This document shows positions 16,709 through 26,100 of a stretch of DNA of 64,000 nucleotides, one piece after another. The position numbers were made by a program, and so were the translations under genes. The stretch's first letter is position 1, and each line of letters begins with the position of its first letter. Below the pieces are notes generated by a model. It did no database searches. It had not been told where the DNA came from and was given only the letters and a program-made list of their open reading frames with translations. This DNA is from Nocardia puris (GTDB taxonomy: Bacteria > Actinomycetota > Actinomycetes > Mycobacteriales > Mycobacteriaceae), in NCBI RefSeq assembly GCF_003315035.1, contig NZ_QNRE01000008.1, positions 124,001-188,000 on the forward strand. Reading direction: 5' to 3'.

Positions 16709-17118
16709 ATCCTCCGCGATCCCGGTTCGTCGAACGGCTGGCCGCTCGAACCTGGTGTGTTTAAAGCCTGGATGTCTGTTTCGTACGTCCCGGCCGGAAT
16801 CCGGTCGGTGGCGTGCGGAACAGTCGGCACGTAGGTGTACCGCCGCTCCAGCCTACCGGGGGCCGTACGATCCGGCAAAAACGCCCCGGTCCCGCCAGCG
16901 GAAACGGCGGGCTGTCGCCGACCGGGACAATCTCGCGCCACCGACCGGAATGCCCACGTTCTGCCAGCGGAAACGGTCTCGTCGTTCCCCCGCGCGCGGC
17001 GGTCGAACGCTCCCGCGCGCACGGTCACGGGCGGTCGCCGCCTGCCCCGCCCCGCCGCGCGCACGTCACGTAAACTGGCCGAGTCCAGGAATCGGTCGAG
17101 CGGATCTAGGGGGACGCC
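16709..17118. other. 410-bp divergent intergenic region (infA / EspI-like leader)
   Basis: Should contain the infA promoter on the minus strand and the promoter of the EspI-like unit on the plus strand. An identical 14-base motif GCCAGCGGAAACGG occurs twice, at 16894-16907 and 16963-16976, 69 bases apart. TAAACT near 17068 could be a -10 box for the plus-strand unit. No gene is seen. Confidence 0.45.
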
Positions 17119-17244
17119 GTGAGCGAGCACAGCGAGCGAAGCACGTACGCCGTCCCGTGGTGCGGTCCCGCCGCCGGCCACCGGGGCGTGCACGCGCGCG
17201 TCACGGATGTCAACGAAGTCTACGTCAGCGGGGCGCTGCAGTGA
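17119..17244 (+). CDS. 41-aa small protein, first of a coupled chain leading to EspI-like gene
   Basis: GTG start with AGGGGGA five bases upstream; 41 codons with strongly G/C-biased third positions, like the neighbouring genes. The product starts SEHSERSTYAVPWCG and ends VNEVYVSGALQ. It has no signal or membrane segment and I recognise no family. Its stop overlaps the next ORF's start as GTGA, which suggests translational coupling. It may be a true small protein of the ESX locus or a leader peptide. Confidence 0.5.
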   Translation: MSEHSERSTYAVPWCGPAAGHRGVHARVTDVNEVYVSGALQ

Positions 17245-17300
17245 CCGAACGCGACGAACCGATCGAGGGCATGTCGAGCAGTATCGGGGGCGGGCGGTGA
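17241..17300 (+). CDS. 19-aa leader-like ORF coupled to the EspI-like gene
   Basis: GTG start overlaps the preceding stop (GTGA), and its own stop overlaps the GTG of the EspI-like gene at 17297 (again GTGA). The sequence is TERDEPIEGMSSSIGGGR after the start. It is probably a coupling or leader ORF, not an independent protein; function unknown. Confidence 0.35.
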   Translation: MTERDEPIEGMSSSIGGGR

Positions 17301-20300
17301 GCCGGAACAACGATCTGCCCATGCTGCCGCCATGGCTGTCCGACAGCGAGGTCACCAGCGGCTACGAGGCCCCGGTCCAGAACCTGCCGCAGGACGATCT
17401 GATCGACGAGGCGCCCGACCGCAAGCGCTCCAAGCGCCGGTCGCCGGAGAGCCGCGCCGACGGCGGGCGCAAGGAGAAGAAGCGCAGGCTGTGGTCGGGT
17501 CGCGGCAAGGACGACGCCGAGGCCGAGGACCAGCCCGCAGAGCGGGACAGCGGCCAGGGCTGGGATCAGGCGCCGTCCCGTCCGGATGAGCATCCGTCCG
17601 GGCCGAACTCGTTCGGCGGGCCGGGCGCGCCGCAGCGTCCCGGCGGATCGCGCTCCGGTGGCGGGTCGTTCGATCCGGGCGCGCAGCCCGGCGTGCCGCC
17701 GCGTCCCGAGGGACAGGTGTCGGGCCCGCACGCGGTCCAGCCGCCCGGGGTTCCGCCGCAGCAGTTCCCGGGACCGAACGGTTACCAGGGGCCGGGCCAC
17801 ACCGGGGAAAGTCCCGGTGCGTTCGACCGGGGTGCGCAGTGGCAGCAGCCCGGGGTTCCGCCGCGTCCGCACGCCGGCGACGGCCCGCACGGTGAGGCTG
17901 CGGGCGGACTGCCGACCCGCAGGCCGAGCGAGCCGTCCACGGCCTTCCAGCCGCTCGGCCAGCGCCCGCCCGTCTCCCAGCCTCCGGTCGATCCCGCGTT
18001 CCCCGATCCGACCGAGGCCACCACCCGCGTCACCCGCCAGCGGCCCGATCTGCCGCCGCCCCCCGCCGAGCGCGGAGCCGCGCCCGAGCGCCTGCCCGCT
18101 CCACCGTCGCCACATTCCGGGACGCCACAGAGCCCCGCCGATGGGCGGCCTCCGCACGCGGCGCCGCCCCACGTCGACGCGGCCGCTGAGCGCCCCGGCA
18201 CGCGCCTGTCGCCCTCCGCCGAGGGGGCCGGGAGCTCCGCCTCGGGCGAGATCCCCGGCGCGGCATCCCCGAGCGCGCAGGCACCGAACGCGGCTGTTTC
18301 CCCGCCGCAGCGCGCCGCCGAGGGTGTGAACCCCCTGGCGAGTTCCAGTGCGCCCGGGGCGGCCGAGGTGCCGCCCGCGGCGCGACAGGCGGCTCCTCCC
18401 GCGGCACCCCAGGATTCGGCTCCCGCTACCGACCGGCCGTCCTCCGCGGAGACCGGCCGGCCCGGCGACGTCCAGCCGACGCCGTCCGGCGAGAGCTCGT
18501 CGGTATCCGCGGCGCGCGAAACCGGCTCGGCGAGTCCACCGGCCGCCGATCCCGACGGCCCGCCGCCGTGGTTGGCCGGTCCGGGGCCCACGGTGCAGTC
18601 CCCCGCCACGTCCGAGCGCGCGAGCGATGGACCGCCGCCGTGGTTGGGTGGCGGTGCCGCGCAGCCCGATTCGTCGCTCGATTCCACCGAGGGCGAGGCG
18701 CGCCCGTCGGGCGTCCCGCCTCGTCCGCCCGAGCCGCCGACGCAGGGTGGGGCGACCGAGTCCGCGGCATCCGCACCGAATCCCCTTGCGCCGAATGTGG
18801 TTCCGCCGATCGACGCCACCCCGGCCGTCTCCGGCGATGCGACGCCCGCCGATGCCGCGCGGCGCGCGCAGCACCGCTCGCCCAGCCCTGCGGACCCGAA
18901 CCAGGGACGCGGTGCCGCCATCGGTGGATCTCCGCTGCCCAGCGGTGTCACGCCCGCGCAGCCGCCGTCGGCCGCGAGCTCCGCGCCTCCGGGAACGCGC
19001 GGCGCCGCAGCGCCGAGTGCGAGTGAAAGTTCTTCTGCCCAGGCACCGGGGCAGACGCCCGTATTCCAGGGGCCACCGCCTGGCGGTGCCTCGGCGCAGC
19101 AGCCGGGCGTCCCGGCCGACTCCGGTTCCGGCGGCACGGGATTCGCGACGCCGGGCGGTACCGCGCAACCGCCTTCCGGTGGTCGGCATCGGCTCCCGGG
19201 CGAAACCGGTCCTACCGCCCAAGACTTGGCGCAGGGCGGTCCAGCCCCCACTGTCGGGCCGGCCGCAGGCGGTCACCGCGCCCCGGTGAGCGATCAACCC
19301 GCTCCCGGCGCGGTGGGTCGCGATCCCGGTGTGTTCACGCAGCCAGGCGCACCCAGCCCGACCGGGCCGCGTCCGCCGGAAGGCAGTGCTCCGGGTGGAT
19401 TCCCCGCTCCGAGTGGCACCGAGAATAGCGGTGCCCCAGGTGGATTCGCACCCGCCCAGGGCGTTCACCGCGCACCCGTCAGCGACCAGCCCGCGCCCGG
19501 CGAGCTCCACCGCGCCCCAGGGGTGTTCAGCCAAGGCGCACCGGGTCAGGTCGGCCCGGTCGGCGGTCCTGTTCCCGGCGTGGCTCCGTCCGCGCAGGGC
19601 GGGCATCGGGCGCCGACGAGTGATCCCGCGCCCGGTGCGGTGCGGCGCGATCCCGGCGTGTTCGAGCAGCCTGGGCAGCAGCCGCCCGCGGGTGGGCCCG
19701 CAACGCAGTGGGGCACTGGGGAATACCAGCAGCAGGGTGTGGCGCCCGCCGGTCACGGGCCGGTGCCGCCGCAGGCCGCGCCGTCCTGGAATCGGGGGCA
19801 GCACGGGCAGGTGCCCGAGGGCTGGGGCAGGCCGCAGCACCCGCAGCCGCAGCAGATGTCCGGTCCGCCGCCGTCGCTGGACGACGTCCCGATGCGGCGG
19901 GCGAAGAAGGCGCCGGGCAGCGGGTGGCGCAAGGCCGTGCACCACGTGTCCGGTGGCGCGATCAACCCCGGCATGTCGGCGGAAGAACGGCGCCTGCAGG
20001 AGCTGGTGGCGCGCATCCGGCAGCCGGTCCGCGGCGACTACCGCATCGCGGTGCTCTCGCTGAAGGGCGGCGTCGGCAAGACCACCACCACCATGGGGCT
20101 CGGCTCGATCTTCGCCTCCATCCGCGGTGACCGCGTCATCGCCGTCGACGCCAACCCCGACTTCGGCACCCTCTCCCAGCGCGTGCCGCTGCAGACCCGC
20201 TCCACGGTGCGCGACCTGCTGCTCGACCCCTCGATCCAGCGCTACTCGGACGTGCGCAGGCACACCTCGCAGGCCACCAGCCGACTGGAAGTGCTTGCCA

Positions 20301-20794
20301 GCGAACGTGATCCGGCGGCGTCGGAGGCGTTCAACGACGAGGAGTACCGCGCCGTCGCGCGCATTCTGCAGCGCTTCTACAACATCATCCTGACCGACTG
20401 TGGTACCGGCCTGATGCACTCGGCCATGGCGGGCGTGCTGGACCTGGCGCACTCGCTGGTGCTGATCTCCTCGGCCGCGATCGACGGCGCGCGCAGCGCC
20501 GCGGCCACCCTGGACTGGCTGTCCCTGCACGGCCACGACCACCTGGTGCGCAACGCGGTCGTCGTGATCAACCTCCCGCGCGAGGGTTCACCGAACGTGG
20601 GCGTGCAGCAGCTGCGCGAGTACTTCCTCTCCCGCTGCCGCGCGGTCCACATCATCCCCTACGACACCCACCTCTCCGAGGGCGCCGAAATCGACCTGCA
20701 CCGCCTGAGCAAACAAGCCAAGCGCGCCTACGTCGAACTGGCCGCCACCGTCGCCGACGAATTCGGCGTCGACCACCGCCACTACCACAACTGA
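17297..20794 (+). CDS. EspI-like proline-rich protein with C-terminal ParA/MinD-type ATPase
   Basis: A 1,165-aa protein. Residues 1 to about 890 are disordered, rich in Pro, Gly, Ala and Gln, with three copies of an HRAP(V/T)SDxPAPG...DPGVF-like unit and repeated QPGVPPRP and DGPPPWL motifs. The C-terminal 270 residues are a SIMIBI ATPase: Walker A LKGGVGKTTTT near residue 923, VIAVDANPDFGTLS, and LTDCGTGL. This architecture matches EspI (Rv3876) of ESX-1, a regulator linking secretion to ATP level, but the linker is much longer than in the 666-aa mycobacterial protein. GTG at 17297 overlaps the stop of a 19-codon ORF. It lies about 2.3 kb from eccC on the same side of the ESX locus. Confidence 0.8.
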   Translation: MSRNNDLPMLPPWLSDSEVTSGYEAPVQNLPQDDLIDEAPDRKRSKRRSPESRADGGRKEKKRRLWSGRGKDDAEAEDQPAERDSGQGWDQAPSRPDEHPSGPNSFGGPGAPQRPGGSRSGGGSFDPGAQPGVPPRPEGQVSGPHAVQPPGVPPQQFPGPNGYQGPGHTGESPGAFDRGAQWQQPGVPPRPHAGDGPHGEAAGGLPTRRPSEPSTAFQPLGQRPPVSQPPVDPAFPDPTEATTRVTRQRPDLPPPPAERGAAPERLPAPPSPHSGTPQSPADGRPPHAAPPHVDAAAERPGTRLSPSAEGAGSSASGEIPGAASPSAQAPNAAVSPPQRAAEGVNPLASSSAPGAAEVPPAARQAAPPAAPQDSAPATDRPSSAETGRPGDVQPTPSGESSSVSAARETGSASPPAADPDGPPPWLAGPGPTVQSPATSERASDGPPPWLGGGAAQPDSSLDSTEGEARPSGVPPRPPEPPTQGGATESAASAPNPLAPNVVPPIDATPAVSGDATPADAARRAQHRSPSPADPNQGRGAAIGGSPLPSGVTPAQPPSAASSAPPGTRGAAAPSASESSSAQAPGQTPVFQGPPPGGASAQQPGVPADSGSGGTGFATPGGTAQPPSGGRHRLPGETGPTAQDLAQGGPAPTVGPAAGGHRAPVSDQPAPGAVGRDPGVFTQPGAPSPTGPRPPEGSAPGGFPAPSGTENSGAPGGFAPAQGVHRAPVSDQPAPGELHRAPGVFSQGAPGQVGPVGGPVPGVAPSAQGGHRAPTSDPAPGAVRRDPGVFEQPGQQPPAGGPATQWGTGEYQQQGVAPAGHGPVPPQAAPSWNRGQHGQVPEGWGRPQHPQPQQMSGPPPSLDDVPMRRAKKAPGSGWRKAVHHVSGGAINPGMSAEERRLQELVARIRQPVRGDYRIAVLSLKGGVGKTTTTMGLGSIFASIRGDRVIAVDANPDFGTLSQRVPLQTRSTVRDLLLDPSIQRYSDVRRHTSQATSRLEVLASERDPAASEAFNDEEYRAVARILQRFYNIILTDCGTGLMHSAMAGVLDLAHSLVLISSAAIDGARSAAATLDWLSLHGHDHLVRNAVVVINLPREGSPNVGVQQLREYFLSRCRAVHIIPYDTHLSEGAEIDLHRLSKQAKRAYVELAATVADEFGVDHRHYHN

Positions 20795-20907
20795 GCGGAC
20801 AACCCCGCAACCCCAAACCCCAACTCACAACACAAGATCCGCACCCAACCGGCCATCCTGGCGAGAACTCCCGACGACCGACCGTTCGCACCGGCGCGCC
20901 GAACCCC

Positions 20908-21408
20908 TCACCACTCCGGGAGGCGCCTCCGGCCCGCGAGGACGTCGCGGATCAGATCGTCATACGCGTCGGCCAATTCGGCGAGGTGGTGCCAGGCGCA
21001 GTGGAGGCGTTCGTCGGCTGCGTCGAGGGTCATCAGCGCGTGGTGGGCGCGCACCGAGGATTCCGCGAGGCGGTCGATCACCGCGCCGATCGTTTCGGTG
21101 TGCAGGGTGGCGCCGAGGCGGTGCTGCGGGACGCTGCGCGTCACCCAGTCGTCGATGGCCATGACCAATTCGCCACGGCGCCTGTCGTTTTCGAGGATGT
21201 GGACGGGGTCGGTGTCGACCGAGCCGCCGCGGCCGATGTGCTTGCGTTCGTGGAGCACGGCCAGGTCACGCGCGAACCACAGCAGCGGGCCGCCGACGAC
21301 CCGGTGCCCGCGACACGCCCGAACGAGTAGATCCGAAGTGGGGAGTAGCCCCGTTGCCGTGGGCTGCAGCGTCGTATCGACACACCGGGGTGTGTCGGGG
21401 ACCGCCAT
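20908..21408 (-). CDS. DUF4254 domain protein
   Basis: A small, soluble, helix-rich protein of about 166 aa. LHTETIGAVIDRLAESSVRAHHAL followed by WHHLAELADAYDDLIRDVLAGRRRLPEW is the DUF4254 pattern, common in Nocardia and relatives; no function is established. Start uncertain: ATG 21408 is used here, GTG 21468 would add 20 poorly conserved residues, and neither has a clear ribosome binding site. It is convergent with the EspI-like gene and divergent from gntR, so it may share regulation with the latter. Confidence 0.68.
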   Translation of the reverse strand: MAVPDTPRCVDTTLQPTATGLLPTSDLLVRACRGHRVVGGPLLWFARDLAVLHERKHIGRGGSVDTDPVHILENDRRRGELVMAIDDWVTRSVPQHRLGATLHTETIGAVIDRLAESSVRAHHALMTLDAADERLHCAWHHLAELADAYDDLIRDVLAGRRRLPEW

Positions 21409-21538
21409 CACGACCGTTGATGAATCCGAACCTGCCACGTTGCCTCGCCGTTCATCGCCGCACAACACCGGATCAGGACGTTCATTACAATAAACCTCTG
21501 AAGTCGCCTGTCAAGCGTTACCGGGCCGTAGGGAGTCA

Positions 21539-21554
21539 CGAAGAGTACACTTCG
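21539..21554 (+). promoter_or_regulatory. Candidate GntR operator palindrome
   Basis: CGAAG-AGTACA-CTTCG is symmetric at 14 of 16 positions and lies 29 bases before the gntR start, a good site for autoregulation. It could also control the divergent DUF4254 gene. Confidence 0.4.
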
Positions 21555-21582
21555 TTACCTGCACGACCAACCGAGGAGCAAG

Positions 21583-22380
21583 ATGGCGGACGGTCCGACC
21601 TATCACCGGATCGCAGACCTTCTCCGCGAGGAGATCCGCGCGGGGAAATGGCATCCTGGTGATCGGCTTCCCAGCCATTCCGAGCTGGCCGATCGGATGC
21701 AGGTCTCGATCACCACCGCCCGCAACGCCATTCAGGTGCTCGTCGCCGAGAACCTCGTCTACACAGCGACTTCCCGCGGGACGATCGTCCGAAACCAGGA
21801 AATTCTGGAATCGGTCGTCACCGACCATATTCGTCCCGATCGTCCCAAGTCCGCGCACGACATCTTCGAGGAGATCGCGCGCGACGCGAATCGGGTGCCC
21901 ACCAAGGAGTTCAGCGCCCGGATGGAGCCGGCGTCGGCCCAGGTGGCGCACTGGCTCGGGGTGCCGGAGAGCTCCTGGGTGCTGGCCCGCACGGTGGTGC
22001 AGTACCTGGACAACGAGCCGTGGTCGTGGGAGGTGAGCTTCTACCCGCGCGACCTCGCCGAGGCCACCGGCATCGATTCGCCGCACGACATCCCCGAGGG
22101 CACCACCCGCCGTCTCGCCGATCGCGGTCACGCCGAGATCGCGCACCGCGACACCCTGGTCGCGCGCCCGGCGAGCGCCGACGAGGCGCTGGTGCTGGGG
22201 GTCGCCACCGGCACGGTCCTGCTCGATCACCTGCGCATCGGTGCCGATCGCGAGCGCGTCACCCGCGCGACGCGGCAGCGGTCCATCGCCGCGCACCACC
22301 GTCTGGCCTACGAACTCGGCGACGCGGAGGGCACCGCCGTCATCCGGCGCACCCTCGGCCACCCCATTCCCTTGACATGA
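21583..22380 (+). CDS. GntR-family (HutC/UTRA) transcriptional regulator
   Basis: A 265-aa regulator. The N-terminal winged helix (residues 5-70: YHRIADLLREEIRAGKWHPG, then LPSHSELADRMQVSITTARN) is GntR type. Residues 95-260 form a UTRA ligand-binding domain (WVLARTVVQYLDNEPWSWEV, AHRDTLVARPASADEALVLG). Ligand unknown. AGGAG precedes the ATG. The next gene, a GNAT acetyltransferase, overlaps as ATGA, so the pair is co-translated. Its position inside the ESX region may be coincidental. Confidence 0.9.
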   Translation: MADGPTYHRIADLLREEIRAGKWHPGDRLPSHSELADRMQVSITTARNAIQVLVAENLVYTATSRGTIVRNQEILESVVTDHIRPDRPKSAHDIFEEIARDANRVPTKEFSARMEPASAQVAHWLGVPESSWVLARTVVQYLDNEPWSWEVSFYPRDLAEATGIDSPHDIPEGTTRRLADRGHAEIAHRDTLVARPASADEALVLGVATGTVLLDHLRIGADRERVTRATRQRSIAAHHRLAYELGDAEGTAVIRRTLGHPIPLT

Positions 22381-23003
22381 CAACGGTTTTCCGCCGGGCC
22401 GGTCTCGGTGATCTCGGCCTGATCTGCCGCCTGCGCGTGCAACGCACGGCGTGGCTCACGGCGCGCGGTTCCGATCAGTGGACGGTCGCCGGACGCGGGC
22501 TGCCCATCGAGATCTTCGCCAGGGCGGTCGGGCGGTCGCTGGACGCGGGCGAGACCTGGATCGCCGAGGTGGACGGCGAACCGGCGGGCACGATCACCGT
22601 CAACGACCGCGCCGATCCCGGCCTGTGGTCCGATCGGGAGCTCGTGCACGCGCTGATCGTGCACTTCATGATCGTCGACCTGCGCTTCGCCGGGCAGCGC
22701 CTCGGACACCGGATGCTCGCGCACGCGGGCGAGATCGCGCACCGCGCGGGCCGCGACTGGCTGCGCCTGGACGCCTGGACCACCAATACCGACCTGCACG
22801 AGTACTACCGCAGGGCGGGCTTCCGCCTGGTCCGGATCGCGGGCCGGGACGCCACCGGCCCCTCCCGCGCCCTGTTCGAACGCCGCACGGAGAGCTGGGA
22901 TTTCGGCCGTGTGGTGCCCGCGGGAGGAGCGCAGCCACACGGCTCGAACGCACCTTCGTTCGAGCCGCCGACCGACACGCTCCCGGCCATCCGGCCGAAC
23001 TGA
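22377..23003 (+). CDS. GNAT-family N-acetyltransferase
   Basis: A 208-aa acetyl-CoA-dependent acyltransferase. WIAEVDGEPAGTITVND, then IVDLRFAGQRLGHRMLAHAG (acetyl-CoA pyrophosphate loop in divergent form) and LRLDAWTTNTDLHEYYRRAGF are GNAT motifs. Substrate unknown. The ATG overlaps the gntR stop (ATGA). The last 30 or so residues are outside the GNAT fold and come from a repeated DNA block that appears again just after the stop codon, so the C-terminus is probably extended by repeat sequence. Confidence 0.83.
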   Translation: MTTVFRRAGLGDLGLICRLRVQRTAWLTARGSDQWTVAGRGLPIEIFARAVGRSLDAGETWIAEVDGEPAGTITVNDRADPGLWSDRELVHALIVHFMIVDLRFAGQRLGHRMLAHAGEIAHRAGRDWLRLDAWTTNTDLHEYYRRAGFRLVRIAGRDATGPSRALFERRTESWDFGRVVPAGGAQPHGSNAPSFEPPTDTLPAIRPN

Positions 23004-23104
23004 GCCGACCGGGCCGAACTCCGCCGCCGGAGGGCAACCACACTGCGCGCACCCAGCCTCGTTCGACCCGCCGACCGGCAAACGCCCGATCATCCGGCCG
23101 AACG
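22910..23104. repeat. Degenerate tandem repeat of about 90 bp at the GNAT 3' end
   Basis: Two imperfect copies, about 22910-23000 and 23012-23104. Both contain TCGTTCGA-CCGCCGACCG and end in CATCCGGCCGAAC. The first copy forms the tail of the GNAT gene; the second lies in the gap before eccC. Possibly a dispersed intergenic element. Confidence 0.5.
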
Positions 23105-23111
23105 AACCGAG

Positions 23112-26100
23112 TCAGTTCGGATCCAGGTAGCTCACCTGGATCATCTGCGGCTCACCGCGTGAGACCAGGGTGCCGCGGCCCGGTGGCAGCCGGGTGGCCC
23201 GGATGTCACCGAGCAGCTTGCCCTCGTCCTTGGGCGCGCTCATCAGCAGACCGTCCACCGACAGATCCTTCATCCGGCCGAGCACCTTGTCGTACAGCGC
23301 GCGGGCGGCGCCACCGGAGCGGCGCGCCACGATGAGATGCATACCGATATCGCGCGCCTGCGGCAGGTACTCCATCAGGGGGTCGAGCGGGTTCTGGCTG
23401 GTGGCGACCATGTCGTAATCGTCGACGACGATGTAGATCTCGGGTCCCGTCCACCAGCTGCGATCGCGCAACTGTTGCGGTGTGATGTCCGGGGGCGGGA
23501 AGCGCTTGGCGAGGTAATTGGCGACTTCCTTGATCATCGGCACGGAGGTCTGCGACGAGGTCGAGTAACCGGCGAGCTGGTCACCCTCGATGACGCCGAG
23601 CATGGTGCGCCGGTAGTCGATGAGGATGACCCGCGCCGTCTCGGCCGTGGAGTTCTCGGTGACGCCGAGCACGATGTTGCGCAGCAGCGTCGTCTTGCCG
23701 CACTCCACGTCGGCGAAGGCCATGAGGTGGGGCTGGGCGTCGAAATCCAGTACCAGCGGCGACAATTCGTTCTCACCGAGGCCGATGACCGCCCGGGTCG
23801 GGCTCTGCTCGATGCCCTGCGCGGCGGCGATCGCCAGTACTTCCGCACGCGGGATGCGCAGCGGCAGCATCCGCACGTCAGGAGCGCGGCGCTCGCCGTA
23901 CATCTCGGCGAACTGCCGTTTGGCCGCGGCGATGCCTTCCGACAACGATCCGGGATCGGAACTGCTGTCCAAGCGCGGCAGCGCGACGAGCATGTGCAGC
24001 TTCTGCGGCGTGAGACCGCGGCCGGGGCGCCCGACCGGTACGAGAACCGCGGTGCGGCGGTCCATCTCGGAGTCGGCCGGATCACCGAGGCGCAACTCGA
24101 GCCTGGTACCGATGAGATCCTTGATCGCGGGCCTGATCTCCGGCCAACGGCTGGCGGCGATGATCAGGTGGATGCCATACGAAAGCCCTTGAGCCGCCAG
24201 CGCGTTGAACGACGCTTCCAGCGTGTCGTACTCACCGCGAATGGTCGACCAGCCGTCCACGACCAGGAACACATCGCCGAATTGATCCTCCGACAGCGGG
24301 TCCGCGGCTTGTTCCTCGGGCGAGCGGGTGAGTAGTTCGGCCTTGCGCCTGCGGAAGTGCTGGATCGATTCGACGCCGAGCTCCCGGAACCGCTCTTCCC
24401 GTTGGCGCAGCAGGGTGGTGACCTCGGCGATCGTGCGGCGCACCCGGTCCACATCCATGCGGCCCGCCACCGAACCGACGTGCGGAAGGTCGGCGAGCCC
24501 CATGAGCGTGCCGCCACCGAAGTCGAGACAGTAGAACTGCACTTGTTCGGGCGTATGCGTCGCGGCGGCCGCCATGATGATGGTGCGCAACGTGGTCGAC
24601 TTGCCCGACTGCGGACCGCCGACCACCGCCATATTGCCCTGCGCGCCGGCCAGATCCACGATGAGCACGTCCCGGCGCTGTTCGTACGGCTTGTCTATGA
24701 CGCCGATCGGTAGCCACAGCTGACCGTGCTGGTTGACCGGCGAGCGCCAATCCGGATCGGGCAACAGCATGTCCACCGAGGGGGATTCGTCCAGCGGCGG
24801 CAGCCACACCTCGTGCGCGGGCCTGCCGTGCCCGGTCAGCCGCTCCACGACCACCTGCAACAAGGTCGCGGGAACGCGCTGCGCCGAGGTGGCGGGCTCG
24901 GCCACGGCGCTGTCGTCCACGCCGGGTGGCGCAGGCAGTTCGGGCCCGCCAGCGGGTGGGGGTGGGGGCAGATCGAGCCCGCCCGGCGGGGGCGGCAGAT
25001 CGGGCAGACCCGGACGGGACAGCTCGGCCGCCCCGGGCGCCGGCGGCAGGTCGGGAAGCCCGGCCGGTGCCGGTACCGCGCCGGAATTGGCCGGGTCATC
25101 GACGATCTCGACTTCGGAGGCGGTGAAGATCACCGGGTGCTGGCCGCCGACGGCCTCACCATCGATCTGCGTGCTGCCGCGCGGCGACACATACGGACCC
25201 GAGACGTACGCCGCGTTGAACCGCAGCGGGTCGTCGGCGTCGCTCTTGAGGTAGCCCGACCCGGGCACGCTGGGCAGATGGTAAGCATCGGTGATACCGA
25301 GCACTGCCCGGGACTCGTTGGCGGAGAACGTGCGCAGGCCGATCCGGTAGGACAGGTGGCTGTCCAGGCCGCGCAGCTTGTTCTCCTCCAGGCGCTGCGA
25401 GGCGAGCAGCAGGTGCACGCGCAACGAGCGTCCGAGCCGGCCGATCATGACGAAGAGATCGGCGAAATCCGGCTTCTGAGAGAGCAATTCGGAGAACTCG
25501 TCGACCACGACGAACAGCGCGGGCAGCGGATCCAGCTGCGCGCCGGCCGCACGCGCCTTCTCGTACTCGGTGACATTGGCGAAGTTGCCCGCCGCGCGCA
25601 GCAGCTCCTGGCGCCGGTTCATCTCCCCCGCGAGCGCGTCCTTCATGCGATCGACCATCGAGAGCTCTTCCTCGAGGTTGGTGATCACGGCTGCCACGTG
25701 TGGCAGCGACTCCAGCCCGAGAAAGGTGGCACCGCCCTTGAAGTCGACCAGCACGAGGTTCAACAGGTCCGGTGAATGCGTCGTCACCAGCGACAGCACC
25801 AGTGTGCGCAGGAACTCCGATTTGCCCGAGCCCGTGGCGCCGATGCACAGGCCGTGCGGACCCATGCCGTTCTCGGCGGACTCCTTGATATCGATCTCGA
25901 CGGGCGTGCCGTCCGGCGTGATGCCGATCGGCACTCGCAGGCGTTCCCGGTCGCTGCGCGGCCGCCACACGACAGCCGGGTCGATGCGTGCGGCGTCTGG
26001 AATCTTCAGCAGCGCCATCAATCCCGGCACGGCCCGGGTCTCGTCGCCCAGGCTGACGATCTGGGCCGCGGTGGCGATCCGGTACCGCGCGAGATCCCTG

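Noticed and set aside
17225..20542. Minus-strand open frame of 1,105 codons opposite the EspI-like gene
   Set aside because: No domains; composition is the antisense image of a Pro/Gly-rich coding region, and the plus frame has an intact ATPase.
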